This document shows, one piece after another, positions 1 to 9,081 of a stretch of 64,000 nt of DNA. The DNA is from Stutzerimonas azotifigens DSM 17556 (GTDB taxonomy: Bacteria > Pseudomonadota > Gammaproteobacteria > Pseudomonadales > Pseudomonadaceae): positions 71,959 to 135,958 of the forward strand of contig NZ_KE384414.1 in assembly GCF_000425625.1 (NCBI RefSeq), written 5' to 3'. Both the position numbers and the translations under genes were made by a program. The notes beneath the pieces are model-generated. The model had not been told where the DNA came from and made no database searches. It saw nothing but the letters and a program-made list of their open reading frames with translations. Position 1 is the stretch's first letter, and each line of letters begins with the position of its first letter.

Positions 1-174
1 CTGTGGGAGGCGCGCCCTCGCGGCGACTGTCCAGGCACCGGCCGACGCTGATGCAGGCGCCCTCCGGGCAGCGCAAAGTCAGAAAGCAATCGCCCCGAGG
101 GCGGGCCTCCCATAAAAAGCGCAAAAGCCGCAGCGGCGGCGCCCCTGTGGGAGGCCCCTGGCGACGGGCGAGGA
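1..174. repeat. REP-like inverted repeat cluster
   Basis: Three related GC-rich units start with or contain the typical Pseudomonas REP head TGTGGGAGG: one at 1-27 forward, one at 90-113 in reverse orientation (CCTCCCAT), and one at 145-173 forward. The alternation of orientation is the usual arrangement of bacterial interspersed mosaic elements between genes. Seen directly; assignment to REP rests on resemblance only. Confidence 0.6.
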
Positions 175-530
175 GCCGGGGCGGGACCAAAAGGGGCATG
201 GCCCTCAATAAATGCGTGGCATACCTCTAAAATGCACAGACATAGTGCTCCCGGTCCGAAAGCGGTGCAGTTTCCGCGGAACCAGAGGCACTCCTTTAAA
301 GGCTGAAAAACCTCAGGCGCTGCCGCCTCAATCTTCCGCAAATTTTAATTCTTATCTTTTCAGTAGCTTAGCAACTGGCCTCGGCACGGCGTCGTTCATG
401 GCATATGCATTGCTAAATACTTCCGCAAGAAAAAATATCTCGATCGCAATACGGCAATGGTCCGTCTATTCCGGATTCCGGATCAGACAAGCACAGGGCT
501 GATGCAAACGAATCGGAGAATAACTAAGCC
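175..530. other. Intergenic leader upstream of the ABC operon
   Basis: About 350 bases without a convincing gene. The GC-rich repeat gives way to an AT-richer stretch (about 300-500), which is where the promoter of the following transporter operon should lie. I see no clear -35/-10 pair. The only firm element is a GGAGAA ribosome site at 515-520, ten bases before the ATG at 531. Confidence 0.4.
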
Positions 531-1364
531 ATGATAGCCTTGCGTGAACATGCGTCCCCGAATACCCGCTTTACCGGAAAGACCGACGCCATCCGTTCAA
601 TTATCGATATCGATGGCGTCTGCAAGACATACGACACCGCCTCTGGCGAACAAGTAAATGCACTTCACGACGTCAATCTTCATATAGGCGCGGGAGAGTT
701 CGTCTGCGTGGTCGGCGCCTCCGGATGCGGCAAGACCACCCTGCTGCGATTGATCGCCGGGCTCGAGAAGATCACCAACGGCTCGATCCAGGTCAACGGC
801 AGCCAGTTGGCCAAACCCTCGCGGGACGTCGGCGTCGTCTTTCAGGATGCGACGCTGCTTCCCTGGCGCACGATATTGCAGAACGTGCTGCTGCCGGCGG
901 CGGTACTCAAGCTCGAGCCGAAGACCCATGACGAACGCGCCCGCCAGCTGCTCGGGATGGTCGGCCTGCAGGACTTCCTGAAGAAGTATCCGCACGAGCT
1001 GTCCGGCGGCATGCGCCAGCGGGCCGCTATCGCCCGCAGCCTCGTCCACGACCCCGCCATGCTGCTGATGGACGAGCCGTTCGGTGCGCTCGACGCCCTG
1101 ACCCGCGAGCAGATGAACCTCGACCTGCTGGATATCTGGAACTCGACGGGCAAGACCATCCTGCTGATCACCCACTCGATTTCCGAGGCGGTCTTCCTCG
1201 CCGATCGCGTCGTGGTGATGTCGCCCCGGCCGGGCCGGGTCGTCGACGTGATACCCATCGACCTGGAACGCCCTCGCCGGCTGGAAATGATCAACAGCGA
1301 GCGCTTCGGCAGCTACGTCAGGCACATCCGCAGCTGCCTCGGCGGCAATGGCAACGGCCAATAG
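531..1364 (+). CDS. ABC transporter ATP-binding protein (sulfonate/taurine/nitrate type)
   Basis: A 277-residue ATPase of the SsuB/TauB/NrtD family, which energises uptake of small anions such as sulfonates, taurine or nitrate at the inner membrane. Visible motifs: Walker A GASGCGKTT at residues 62-70, Q-loop around 105, signature LSGG at 157-160, Walker B LLMDEP at 178-183 followed by the D-loop GALD, and the switch histidine at 215. The start at 531 is supported by GGAGAA ten bases upstream. It is the first gene of a three-gene cassette with a permease and a binding protein. The substrate cannot be read from the sequence; a Rieske oxygenase downstream suggests an oxidisable organic compound rather than nitrate. 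Confidence 0.9.
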   Translation: MIALREHASPNTRFTGKTDAIRSIIDIDGVCKTYDTASGEQVNALHDVNLHIGAGEFVCVVGASGCGKTTLLRLIAGLEKITNGSIQVNGSQLAKPSRDVGVVFQDATLLPWRTILQNVLLPAAVLKLEPKTHDERARQLLGMVGLQDFLKKYPHELSGGMRQRAAIARSLVHDPAMLLMDEPFGALDALTREQMNLDLLDIWNSTGKTILLITHSISEAVFLADRVVVMSPRPGRVVDVIPIDLERPRRLEMINSERFGSYVRHIRSCLGGNGNGQ

Positions 1365-1372
1365 GAGGCGAC

Positions 1373-2197
1373 ATGGAAAACAAGATTGCGCCTGTCGCCA
1401 GCCTCGTCACGCCCCGCCCCCGGCCGGCGTCGATCAGCCGGCTGTGGAAACCCATCGCCAAGCAGGCCCCCGCGCTGCTGTTCGCGCTCTGCGTGGTCGC
1501 CTACTGGGAGCTGCATATCCGCCTGTTCGAGGTGGACGCCCTCCTGCTGCCGCCGCCCAGCGCGGTGGCCCAGGCCTTCTGGAGCGGAATGACGTCCGGC
1601 CTGTTCATGGAGCACTTCCAGATAACGCTGTTCCGCGCGCTATCGGGATTCCTGCTGGCGGCCACCCTGGGCATCGCCATCGGCACGCTCATTTCGCAGT
1701 TCCGCTTTTTCGAAACGACCATCTACCCCTGGATCATCGCGCTGCAGACGGTACCCAAGATTGCGGTCGCGCCCTTGATCCTCGTCTGGTTCGGCTATGG
1801 CTCGACGTCGAAGATCATCACCGCGGCGATGATTTCGCTGTTCCCGGTACTGGTCAACACCATCGTCGGTCTGAAAAGTTGCGACCAAGGCAAACTCGAT
1901 TTAATGAAATCCCTCGGCGCGAGCCGCTGGACGACATTCCGCATGGTGCAACTACCGAGCGCACTTCCCTATATATTCGCCGGCCTCAATGTTGCCGTGG
2001 TATTCAGCATACTCGGCGCAATAGTCGGTGAATTCATCGGCTCCCAGGAGGGAATTGGCTATCTCATTCTGGATGCCAACTTCCAACTGAACATTCCCCG
2101 GGTATTTGCATTGCTCGTCCTGCTCGCCGCCTTCGGCATGGCATGTTTCGTATTGCTTCAAACCGCACGCAACAGGCTCCTGTTCTGGAACAAATAG
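1373..2197 (+). CDS. ABC transporter permease (SsuC/TauC-like)
   Basis: A 274-residue inner-membrane permease with about six hydrophobic segments and the EAA loop typical of binding-protein-dependent permeases (KSLGASRWTTFRMVQLP, about residues 182-198), which docks on the ATPase. It starts eight bases after the ATPase stop. Its ribosome site GGAGG (1364-1368) overlaps that stop region, so translation is likely coupled. The family transports sulfonates, taurine, nitrate or thiamine precursors. Composition becomes slightly less GC-rich in the last third. Confidence 0.88.
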   Translation: MENKIAPVASLVTPRPRPASISRLWKPIAKQAPALLFALCVVAYWELHIRLFEVDALLLPPPSAVAQAFWSGMTSGLFMEHFQITLFRALSGFLLAATLGIAIGTLISQFRFFETTIYPWIIALQTVPKIAVAPLILVWFGYGSTSKIITAAMISLFPVLVNTIVGLKSCDQGKLDLMKSLGASRWTTFRMVQLPSALPYIFAGLNVAVVFSILGAIVGEFIGSQEGIGYLILDANFQLNIPRVFALLVLLAAFGMACFVLLQTARNRLLFWNK

Positions 2198-2262
2198 AAG
2201 TTTCGCCAGGCAGGCTGCAAATTGGCAATAACCAGAACAAGCTACAAACAAGGAAACAAGGC

Positions 2263-3321
2263 ATGCAGAAGATCAAGCTTTGTGCGATAGGGCTTTCCCT
2301 GCTCGTCATAGGGATGAGTGCGTCGGCCGCCGACCGGCCCAAGGTGGTTTTCTCGCCCACCACTACGGACATCTCGGCCGGGCATGCGGCCCACTCGTCG
2401 ATTCCCCTGGAAATGGGCTTCTGGCAGCAGGACGGCGTGGACGTCGACGTGATCGGCATCCAGGGCTCGACGGCCGGCGTCCAGCAGGTTGCGGCGAAAC
2501 AGGTGGCCTTCGCCACGGTCGGGCCGGAAACCGTGCTGCTGGCGCGCGCCAAGGGCGCCAAGATCAAGGCCATCTACACCTACGCCCGCATCACCATCCA
2601 GCGCGCGCTGGCGCTCGAGGGCAAGGGCATCGAGCAGCCGGAAGACATGCGCGGCAAGACCATCGGCGTGGTGTCCATGTCGACCGGCTCGGTGCCCTAT
2701 TGCCGGCAGATGCTGGTCACCGCCGGCATCGACCCGGACAAGGACGTGAAATGGCTGGCCGTCGGCCAGGGCTCGCAGGCGGCCATGGCGCTCAAGCGCG
2801 GCACGGTCGACGTCTATTGCACCTGGGACACGGCGGCGGCGCCGCTGGAGGCCGGCGGCATGAAGTTCGTCGAGATCGAGCCGCCCTACCACGACGACCT
2901 GATCGGCAACGTGATCATCACCCACGAGGACTACCTCGCGGAGCATCCGGACATCGCCGCGACGGTCGCCCGGGGCATCGCCAAGTCCACCATCTTCGGC
3001 CTGGCCAACCCCGAGCGCGCCATCGGCATCCACTGGAAGCGTTATCCGCAGACCAAGCCGAGCGGCGACGAAGCGGACGTGCTCGCTGAATCGAAGGTGA
3101 TCTTCGAGGCCAGGTTCAACCGCTTCGCCACGCCCGAGGGCGTCCGCTGGGGCGAGAACATCGACTCCAACTGGAGCAACTTCGCCGACCTGCTCAAGGC
3201 CGAGGGGCTGATCCCGCAGGACTTCGACGTCTCCCAGGCCTACACCAACGAGCTGATCGACGACATCAACAACTTCGACCCCGACGCCATCGCCGCCCTC
3301 GCCAAGGCCAGCAACGACTAG
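2263..3321 (+). CDS. ABC transporter substrate-binding protein (NMT1/SsuA-like)
   Basis: A 352-residue periplasmic binding protein. I chose ATG 2263 because it has an AAGGAAACAAG ribosome site just upstream and begins a clean signal peptide (MQKIKLCAIGLSLLVIGMSA, cleavage near SAADRP); an in-frame start at 2143 would extend into the permease gene. The body has the NMT1/THI5-like layout: KVVFSPTT near the mature N-terminus, a GSTAGVQQ loop, and a DVYCTWD segment near residue 190. It delivers substrate to the permease above. It is related to SsuA/TauA/NrtA, but the ligand is unknown. A strong hairpin follows the gene. Confidence 0.87.
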   Translation: MQKIKLCAIGLSLLVIGMSASAADRPKVVFSPTTTDISAGHAAHSSIPLEMGFWQQDGVDVDVIGIQGSTAGVQQVAAKQVAFATVGPETVLLARAKGAKIKAIYTYARITIQRALALEGKGIEQPEDMRGKTIGVVSMSTGSVPYCRQMLVTAGIDPDKDVKWLAVGQGSQAAMALKRGTVDVYCTWDTAAAPLEAGGMKFVEIEPPYHDDLIGNVIITHEDYLAEHPDIAATVARGIAKSTIFGLANPERAIGIHWKRYPQTKPSGDEADVLAESKVIFEARFNRFATPEGVRWGENIDSNWSNFADLLKAEGLIPQDFDVSQAYTNELIDDINNFDPDAIAALAKASND

Positions 3322-3337
3322 CGCAGTCCTCGCCAGA

Positions 3338-3360
3338 CGCCCGGCCGCGCCGGCCGGGCG
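3338..3360 (+). terminator. Perfect GC hairpin between binding protein and Rieske genes
   Basis: CGCCCGGCCG (3338-3347) and CGGCCGGGCG (3351-3360) form a perfect 10-bp stem with a 3-base loop. No T run follows on either strand, so it is either an imperfect terminator/attenuator or an mRNA-stabilising structure that sets different levels for transporter and oxygenase. Confidence 0.55.
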
Positions 3361-3383
3361 ATTACAAGATCAGGGAGTTTCGC

Positions 3384-4544
3384 ATGAACAACGCCGCCGA
3401 ACTGTTCCACCCCAGCCACTTCGCCAAGGTCCGGCTGCCGGCCTATGAAGCCGAGCCCCTGCCGCACTGGGCCTATACGTCGCAGGCCTGGTATGACCGC
3501 GAGGTGGAGCGCATCTTCCACAAGGCCTGGAACTACATCGCCCACAAGAGCCAGATTCCCAACCAGGGCGACTACATGACACGGGACATCGCCGGGGTGC
3601 CGGTCATCCTGGTCAGGGGCAAGGACGACGAGGTGCGCGCCTTCTACAACTCCTGCCGCCACCGCGGTTCCAAGATTCTCTGGGACGAAGGCAACTGCAA
3701 CCGGATGCGCTGCCCCTACCACTCCTGGTCCTACGAACTGGACGGCAGCCTGGGCACCATCCCGCTGATCGATGACGACCACCTGGTCAAGAGCGAACTG
3801 TCGCTGCACGCCGTACGCCTGGAAGAGATGAACGGCTTCCTCTTCATCACCTTCGACGCAGGGGCCGAGCCGCTTTCCAGCTACCTCGGCAGCCTGCCGA
3901 AGGAGTGGGCGGCCTACGGCCCGGACGACTTCGTCTGCACCCGCCGCGTCGTGCACCAGGTCAAGGCCAACTGGAAGCTCTACTTCGAGAACTTCAACGA
4001 TTCGCTGCACGTGCCCTTCGTGCACCGCAGCACCCTGGCCCGTCAGAAGGTCTCCGGCCGCCAGCGCGCCTCCCATGTCGAAACCGACGGGCGCTACATC
4101 GCCCACTTCACCCACCACGAAGGCAGCCGCGGGCTGCTCGAGGAGGACCAGGGGCGGGGCTTCCCCCTGTTCGAAGGGCTCGAAGGCCGCTACCTCACCG
4201 GCACCTACTATCCCTGCATCCTGCCGGCGACCCTGTTCGCCTTCACCATCGACAGCGCCTGGGTGTACGAGCTCAACCCCAAGGGCCCCGGCCTGACCGA
4301 AGTGGCCCTGACCTCCTTCTTCTCCAAAGACCAGGTCGCCCGCCCGGATTTCGAGGAGGTCGCCCAGCGCTACTACCGCCGCGGCGACATCATCGTTCCG
4401 GAGGACAACTTCGTTGTCGAGCGCCAGCAGGAAGGGCTATCCCTGCCGGTCGGCATGTCCGGGAAGTTCACCAGCATGGAGACTCTCTGCCACGCCTTCG
4501 ACAACTGGGTGCTGGACCAGATGGTCGAGCCGCAGCCGGCCTGA
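3384..4544 (+). CDS. Rieske [2Fe-2S] ring-hydroxylating oxygenase, alpha subunit
   Basis: A 386-residue catalytic subunit of a Rieske non-heme iron oxygenase (cytoplasmic). The Rieske cluster ligands are visible as C91-x-H93 and C110-x2-H113. The mononuclear iron site is the N-D-S-L-H-x4-H stretch, with H209, H214 and bridging D206. Length matches single-component alpha subunits. A ribosome site AGGGAG lies about eight bases before ATG 3384. No reductase or ferredoxin gene is present in the window, so electron supply must come from elsewhere. Its position behind an ABC importer suggests that the imported compound is its substrate (inference). It could be a quaternary-amine, aromatic or sulfonate oxygenase; I cannot tell which. 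Confidence 0.9.
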   Translation: MNNAAELFHPSHFAKVRLPAYEAEPLPHWAYTSQAWYDREVERIFHKAWNYIAHKSQIPNQGDYMTRDIAGVPVILVRGKDDEVRAFYNSCRHRGSKILWDEGNCNRMRCPYHSWSYELDGSLGTIPLIDDDHLVKSELSLHAVRLEEMNGFLFITFDAGAEPLSSYLGSLPKEWAAYGPDDFVCTRRVVHQVKANWKLYFENFNDSLHVPFVHRSTLARQKVSGRQRASHVETDGRYIAHFTHHEGSRGLLEEDQGRGFPLFEGLEGRYLTGTYYPCILPATLFAFTIDSAWVYELNPKGPGLTEVALTSFFSKDQVARPDFEEVAQRYYRRGDIIVPEDNFVVERQQEGLSLPVGMSGKFTSMETLCHAFDNWVLDQMVEPQPA

Positions 4545-4572
4545 CGGACCGACCGGAAAGAAGCGCCGCCGC

Positions 4573-6714
4573 TCAGCGAGCGCGCGGCTTGGCCCGGGCG
4601 GTGGGTTCGGCGATCAGCGGATCGTCCGGCCAGTAGTGCTTCGGGTAGCGCCCCTTCAGATCCTTCTTCACCTCGGCGTAGGTGTTGCGCCAGAAGCTCG
4701 CCAGATCCTGGGTGACCTGCACCGGCCGGCGCGCCGGCGACAGCAGGTGCAGCAGCACGCCCTGGCGGCCGCCGGCGATGCGTGGGGTGTCGCTCAGGCC
4801 GAACAGTTCCTGCAGGCGCACCCCCAGCACCGGCGGCGTCTCGCCGTAGTCCAGGCGGATGCGCGAACCCGAGGGCACCGCGATCGCGGTCGGCGCCTGC
4901 TCGTCCAGCCGCTGCGGCAGCGGCCAGGGCAGCAGGCCGGCGAGCATCGCCGCCAGGTCGAGCTGGGCGAAGTGCGCCAGCCGGGTGACACGCCCGAGGT
5001 AGGGCGCCAGCCAGTCGTCCAACCGCGCCAGCAGGCCTTCGTCGCTCACGTCCGGCCATTCGCTGTCGCGGCCCTGCTCGAGGTCGAGCCGGCGCAGCAG
5101 CATCACCCGCGCCTGCCACTGGCGCAGTTCCGGCGTCCACGGCAGCAGGGCGAGCCCCTTGCGCCGCACCAAAGCGACCAGCGCCCGGCAGCGCGCCGTC
5201 TCGTCCAGCCCGGGCAGCGGCTCACGCGCCAGCACCAGCTCGCCGACCCGGCGCTGGCGTTCGGCACGCAGCGCGCCTTCGCGTTCGTCCCAGTCCAGTT
5301 CGTCGCGCAGGCTGACCTGCTCGGCGAGCACGTCGTCGAACAGCGCCGGGTCGAGTTCCGCGGCGCGGAAGATGCGTTCCTCGCGCTGGCCCTGCTGGCC
5401 GCCGAGCTCGGCAATCACCAGCCAGGGCGACTTCATCAGCGGGTCGGGTTCGACGAAGCGCGCCGCGCGACCGTTGGCCAGGCGGTAGTCGCCGCCCGCT
5501 TCGCGGCGCTGGCGGGCGACCCGGTCCGGGTAGGCGAAGGCGAGCAAGGCGCCCGGCCAGCGGCGGTCATCCGGCGGGAACGGCGGCGCGCCCGCCGGCG
5601 TGCGCAGCAGCGCCGCGAACTGCCGGGCGAGCTGGCGCACGCGAGCCACGCCCGGCGCCTTGCCGCCGCTTTCCAGGGTGATCAGCCGGGTGGCCAGGTC
5701 GGCGCCGCCACCGCGCTGGATGTCGCGCTCCACCAGCAGCGCGGCGATGTCCGCGGCCAGCCGGCCGACGCCCAGCGCCTGGCCGCGCAGCAGCAGATGG
5801 GCGATGCGCGGGTGCGCCGGCAGCTCGGCCATCGCCTGGCCGTGCGCGGTCAGCTGCCAGCCGCCGGCGGGCCGTGCCCGCAAGGCGCCGAGCCGTTCCA
5901 GCAGCGCCTGCGCCTGGGCATGGGCGGCTGCAGGCGGCCGGTCCAGCCAGACCAGGTCCTCGGGCTCGGCGCCCCAGCGCGCCAGTTGCAGCGCCAGCCC
6001 GGCGAGGTCGGCCTGGAGAATTTCCGGCTCGTCGTGGGCGGCCAGTTGCTCGTGCTGGGTCTGCGACCACAGCCGGTAGCAGGCGCCCGGCGCCAGCCGC
6101 CCCGCCCGCCCGGCGCGCTGGGTCGCCGAGGCCCGGGATATCCGCCGGGTGTCCAGGCGGGTCATGCCGCTGGCCGGATCGAAGCGCGGCACCCGCGCCA
6201 GCCCGGCGTCGACCACCACGCGCACGCCCTCGATGGTCAGGCTGGTCTCGGCGATGTTGGTGGCCAGCACCACCTTGCGCCGTCCGTCCGGGGCGGGCTG
6301 GATCGCCGCGCGCTGGGCCTCCAGCGCCAGCTCGCCGTGCAGCGGGCAGAGCATGAGGTCGGCGCGAGTGCCGAGCGTGTCCTCCAGCGCTTCGTGCACG
6401 CGGCGGATCTCGGCCTGGCCGGGGAGGAACACCAGCAGGCTGCCGGGCTCGCCGGCCAGCGCCTGCAGGATCGTCTGCACCACCCGCGGCTCGATCCGCT
6501 CGCCCGGCTGGAAGGGCGCGCCCCAGCGGATCTCCACCGGGTGCATGCGCCCCTCGCTGCGCACCACCGGCGCCTCGTCCAGCAGCCGCGACAGGCGCTC
6601 GCCCTCCAGCGTGGCGGACATCAGCAAGACCTTCAGCGGCTCGTCGCGCAGCAGGCCGCGGGCGTTCAGCGTCAGGGCCAGGGCCAGGTCGGCGTCCAGG
6701 CTGCGTTCACGCAT
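4573..6714 (-). pseudogene. hrpB: hrpB, 5'-truncated (C-terminal three quarters only)
   Basis: This is the C-terminal 713 residues of the ATP-dependent RNA-helicase-like protein HrpB. RecA domain 2 is intact (SATLEGERLSR, the LVFLPGQAEIRR segment, and motif VI SATQRAGRAGR), as is the HrpB C-terminal domain ending near SFWRNTYAEVKKDLKGRYP. The whole first RecA domain, with Walker A and the DExH box, is missing. The reading frame starts at a chance ATG (6712-6714) fused to RSLDADLALAL, and a stop (6733-6735 read in reverse) lies seven codons upstream. The DNA is very GC-rich like the left flank, so this is probably the resident gene cut by the island. It is about three-quarters identical by eye to the complete copy at 13749-16274. 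It is not expected to have helicase activity. Confidence 0.9.
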
Positions 6715-6716
6715 TT
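6700..6716. other. Left island junction in hrpB motif II codons
   Basis: Homology to hrpB stops at about 6710, immediately after the codons for E-R-S-L-D next to the DExH box, and AT-rich island sequence begins. The boundary contains TGCGT-TC-ACGCA (6702-6713), a perfect 5-bp inverted repeat with a 2-base centre. This is the kind of dyad tyrosine recombinases use as a crossover core. The matching site in the second hrpB is near 15880-15895 (ACTACGCAG). Junction seen directly; its role as an attachment site is inference. Confidence 0.6.
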
Positions 6717-6798
6717 TGCCATTCGCATGGATTTATCATTAGATACCTAAACCCAGCAAATACGGGATCTTCCACCCCAAAGCAAGGACAAGAATTCG

Positions 6799-9081
6799 TT
6801 GACAATCATCAGCAGCACCCTGTTCTTACCCAACTATCCATTCCGAAAAATTTCGGAGCCCCTAGCCAAGGCCTTTCAAACCCACGCGTCGTCGGAGTTG
6901 ATTAACGTTCCGCTGAAGCTGCTCGAGTGCTACCTCCAACTCATCGAGGCAGAACTCTCCTACGTCCATCTGTCGAGTCGAAGCTGCGAGCCGATCATCA
7001 TCGGTTTTGTCGGTGCATTGCGATCAAGAACTTTGGCCGATAGCAAAGAGCCTGTTCGGATTCGCTGGGCTCGACGTTTCGTAGAAACACTTACAAGTCT
7101 GCGCGACGAAATTCCAGGCATGCCCAATTTCGACTATTTGATGGCCGACCTCGAAGAAGGGAAAGAACTCTGGGATTCCCAGCAGAAAAAATTGAACCCA
7201 TTGGCCTTGCGCTATTGGAACGGATGGCAAGTCGACTCCCTAAAAGGAGTACCAAGTTTTCTCGCGCTGGGAGAACTATGGCACTCCCATGGCCCTGAGT
7301 TTACAGAAGAGTACTACCGGACATGGAAGACTTTTTCGGCCAAGCAAGCAAGATGCAACACCACATTGTGCAACAAGCTGGCCAGCTATTTATCGAAGAA
7401 CTCTTTGGAGTGGCCAACTACAACCTTCCAAAACCCAGAAAATATAAAATCATTCTTTTTGCACTTCATGAAGGAGCACTTCTTAACCGCATATAGAGAA
7501 AATCTAAATATACCAACCCAGATAAAAACGTGGAACAGGTTCATATCGAACTGCGAAGAGGCCTTTATACAATCAGGAGTTTGGGCAACCCCTTTTGGGG
7601 ATGGACTACCACGGCCCATCCGCCCCAAACAACACAGAGCGCAAACAAGAGTGTCCGTGTCTGATGAGGGGGTGGAAATCCATGAAAAACTTATCACTAG
7701 AGTCCCTCTCGAAATAACTGATAACGAGGCAATAGAAATATTATTCAAAAGTATCCACAAAGACATCGAAACCGTAAAATCCTGGGCAACAGAACAAGCC
7801 AATGAACTTTACTCGAGAGTCCAACTTCGTATACTCGCAACCACACGGATAAACTCCTCGGAAATCAAACCTCGAAAAGGCTGGCAGCGTCGGAGTTACG
7901 ATCACGAATCAATTTGCGCGATTTTTCAAAGCAACGGCTTTCCATCCTCGCGCATGGACTTCGAACACCAATACGGATACACCATATTATCTGCTGATGT
8001 CGCAAATATACTTGGACTTCCGGCTGCTGGCACTCTTTATCCCTACCAATGCTTACTGGTAGCAGAGCACAATGAGATCACAGAATCTTTCCTTAAGAAT
8101 TTTCGTTTGTATGACGACAAAGGTAGAAGATCCGGCTTTGTGAAAACCGACACCGGGTATCAGTTGGTCGGCTTCAAGGATAGAAGAGGTGGAAAGCTAA
8201 GCGAGCAGAAAATACAACTAAACGCGAACTCAACAAAGCGAATCTTCGAAGTAATAAAGATCACAGCACCGTTAAGAAAATATCTCAAGGGAATTGGCGA
8301 CAGCCGATGGAAGGAGTTATTCCTGACCTGCGGGAAGGGTTTCGGTCACCCGCGGAGCGCTGTAATTCCGACTTGGAACAAAGCGCTATTCGATAAACAC
8401 ACACGGATTTTTGAACGACTTGCACAACAATTTTCAAATCATACTTCCTTGAGGGGTACTGAACTAAAAAATTTCTTATCTCGAGTCACCCTTTCTAGTC
8501 TTCGAGCCTCATGTGGGGTAGAGGTATATTTAAAAACCCAAAGCGTCGAAGCCATGTCCAAAGCGCTCGGCCACGCAAACCACGACTGCCTGCAACTTTC
8601 TCACTACCTGCCGGAGTCAATACTAGCCTTCTTCCAAGCCCGCTGGATAAGAATTTTTCAGCGCGGCTTAATCTGTGACGCGATGAAAGATAGCAGCTTC
8701 CTCATAGAGGCCGCAGACTTCGAGACAATGGAAGAGTTAAATCTATTTCTTAAGAACCATGCACTAAAAGACATCCCTGACCACCTGGTCAACCCGGAGA
8801 ACACTCAAACAACTGAACCCTATTCAGCGAATCAGTACTCAGAGGTCTACATCTCAGTGGATCCAGGGATAATGACCGCCCTCGTATCATTAGAGAAAGC
8901 AGTGGCTACAGCGGAACGACCCGAAGAAGTGACAGGAGTAGCACGATACTGGGCAGATCTAACGAAGGCCGTTGTTGCCGAGATCAGAAGGGATAATGAC
9001 GCACTACTGAAAGACCACCTTTATGTCGCCGAGCAGAGGTGTAACCCCCGCAGAATGGAGAAGTTGATATATGAATGTTGA
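6799..9081 (+). CDS. Large tyrosine-recombinase-like protein, first of module
   Basis: A 760-residue protein starting at TTG 6799 (AAGGACAAG ribosome site at 6784-6792). The first about 550 residues are unfamiliar. Near residues 560-610 it carries a degenerate tyrosine-recombinase fold end: SSLRASCGVEVYLKT (arginine of the HxxR region, histidine not evident), then KALGHAN, then SHYLPES, which would supply the nucleophile tyrosine. A C-terminal extension follows. Composition is much more AT-rich than the flanking hrpB copies. It overlaps the next gene by 11 bases. Modules of two or three large recombinases plus a small protein are known from Tn554-like elements and integrative islands; the exact family is not recognised. 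It probably acts with the next two recombinases in integration and excision. Confidence 0.75.
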   Translation: MTIISSTLFLPNYPFRKISEPLAKAFQTHASSELINVPLKLLECYLQLIEAELSYVHLSSRSCEPIIIGFVGALRSRTLADSKEPVRIRWARRFVETLTSLRDEIPGMPNFDYLMADLEEGKELWDSQQKKLNPLALRYWNGWQVDSLKGVPSFLALGELWHSHGPEFTEEYYRTWKTFSAKQARCNTTLCNKLASYLSKNSLEWPTTTFQNPENIKSFFLHFMKEHFLTAYRENLNIPTQIKTWNRFISNCEEAFIQSGVWATPFGDGLPRPIRPKQHRAQTRVSVSDEGVEIHEKLITRVPLEITDNEAIEILFKSIHKDIETVKSWATEQANELYSRVQLRILATTRINSSEIKPRKGWQRRSYDHESICAIFQSNGFPSSRMDFEHQYGYTILSADVANILGLPAAGTLYPYQCLLVAEHNEITESFLKNFRLYDDKGRRSGFVKTDTGYQLVGFKDRRGGKLSEQKIQLNANSTKRIFEVIKITAPLRKYLKGIGDSRWKELFLTCGKGFGHPRSAVIPTWNKALFDKHTRIFERLAQQFSNHTSLRGTELKNFLSRVTLSSLRASCGVEVYLKTQSVEAMSKALGHANHDCLQLSHYLPESILAFFQARWIRIFQRGLICDAMKDSSFLIEAADFETMEELNLFLKNHALKDIPDHLVNPENTQTTEPYSANQYSEVYISVDPGIMTALVSLEKAVATAERPEEVTGVARYWADLTKAVVAEIRRDNDALLKDHLYVAEQRCNPRRMEKLIYEC

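Noticed and set aside
3..502. Two short plus-strand frames at the left end
   Set aside because: One translates the REP-like repeats, the other has no ribosome site and no recognisable pattern.
3384..4544. Naming the Rieske protein as a carnitine or glycine-betaine oxygenase
   Set aside because: Motifs show only the general Rieske oxygenase family, with no reductase or catabolic neighbours to fix the substrate.
4414..6750. 778-codon plus-strand frame opposite the truncated hrpB
   Set aside because: Low-complexity Arg/Gln/Ala-rich product typical of an antisense frame in GC-rich DNA; the minus-strand hrpB homology is clear.
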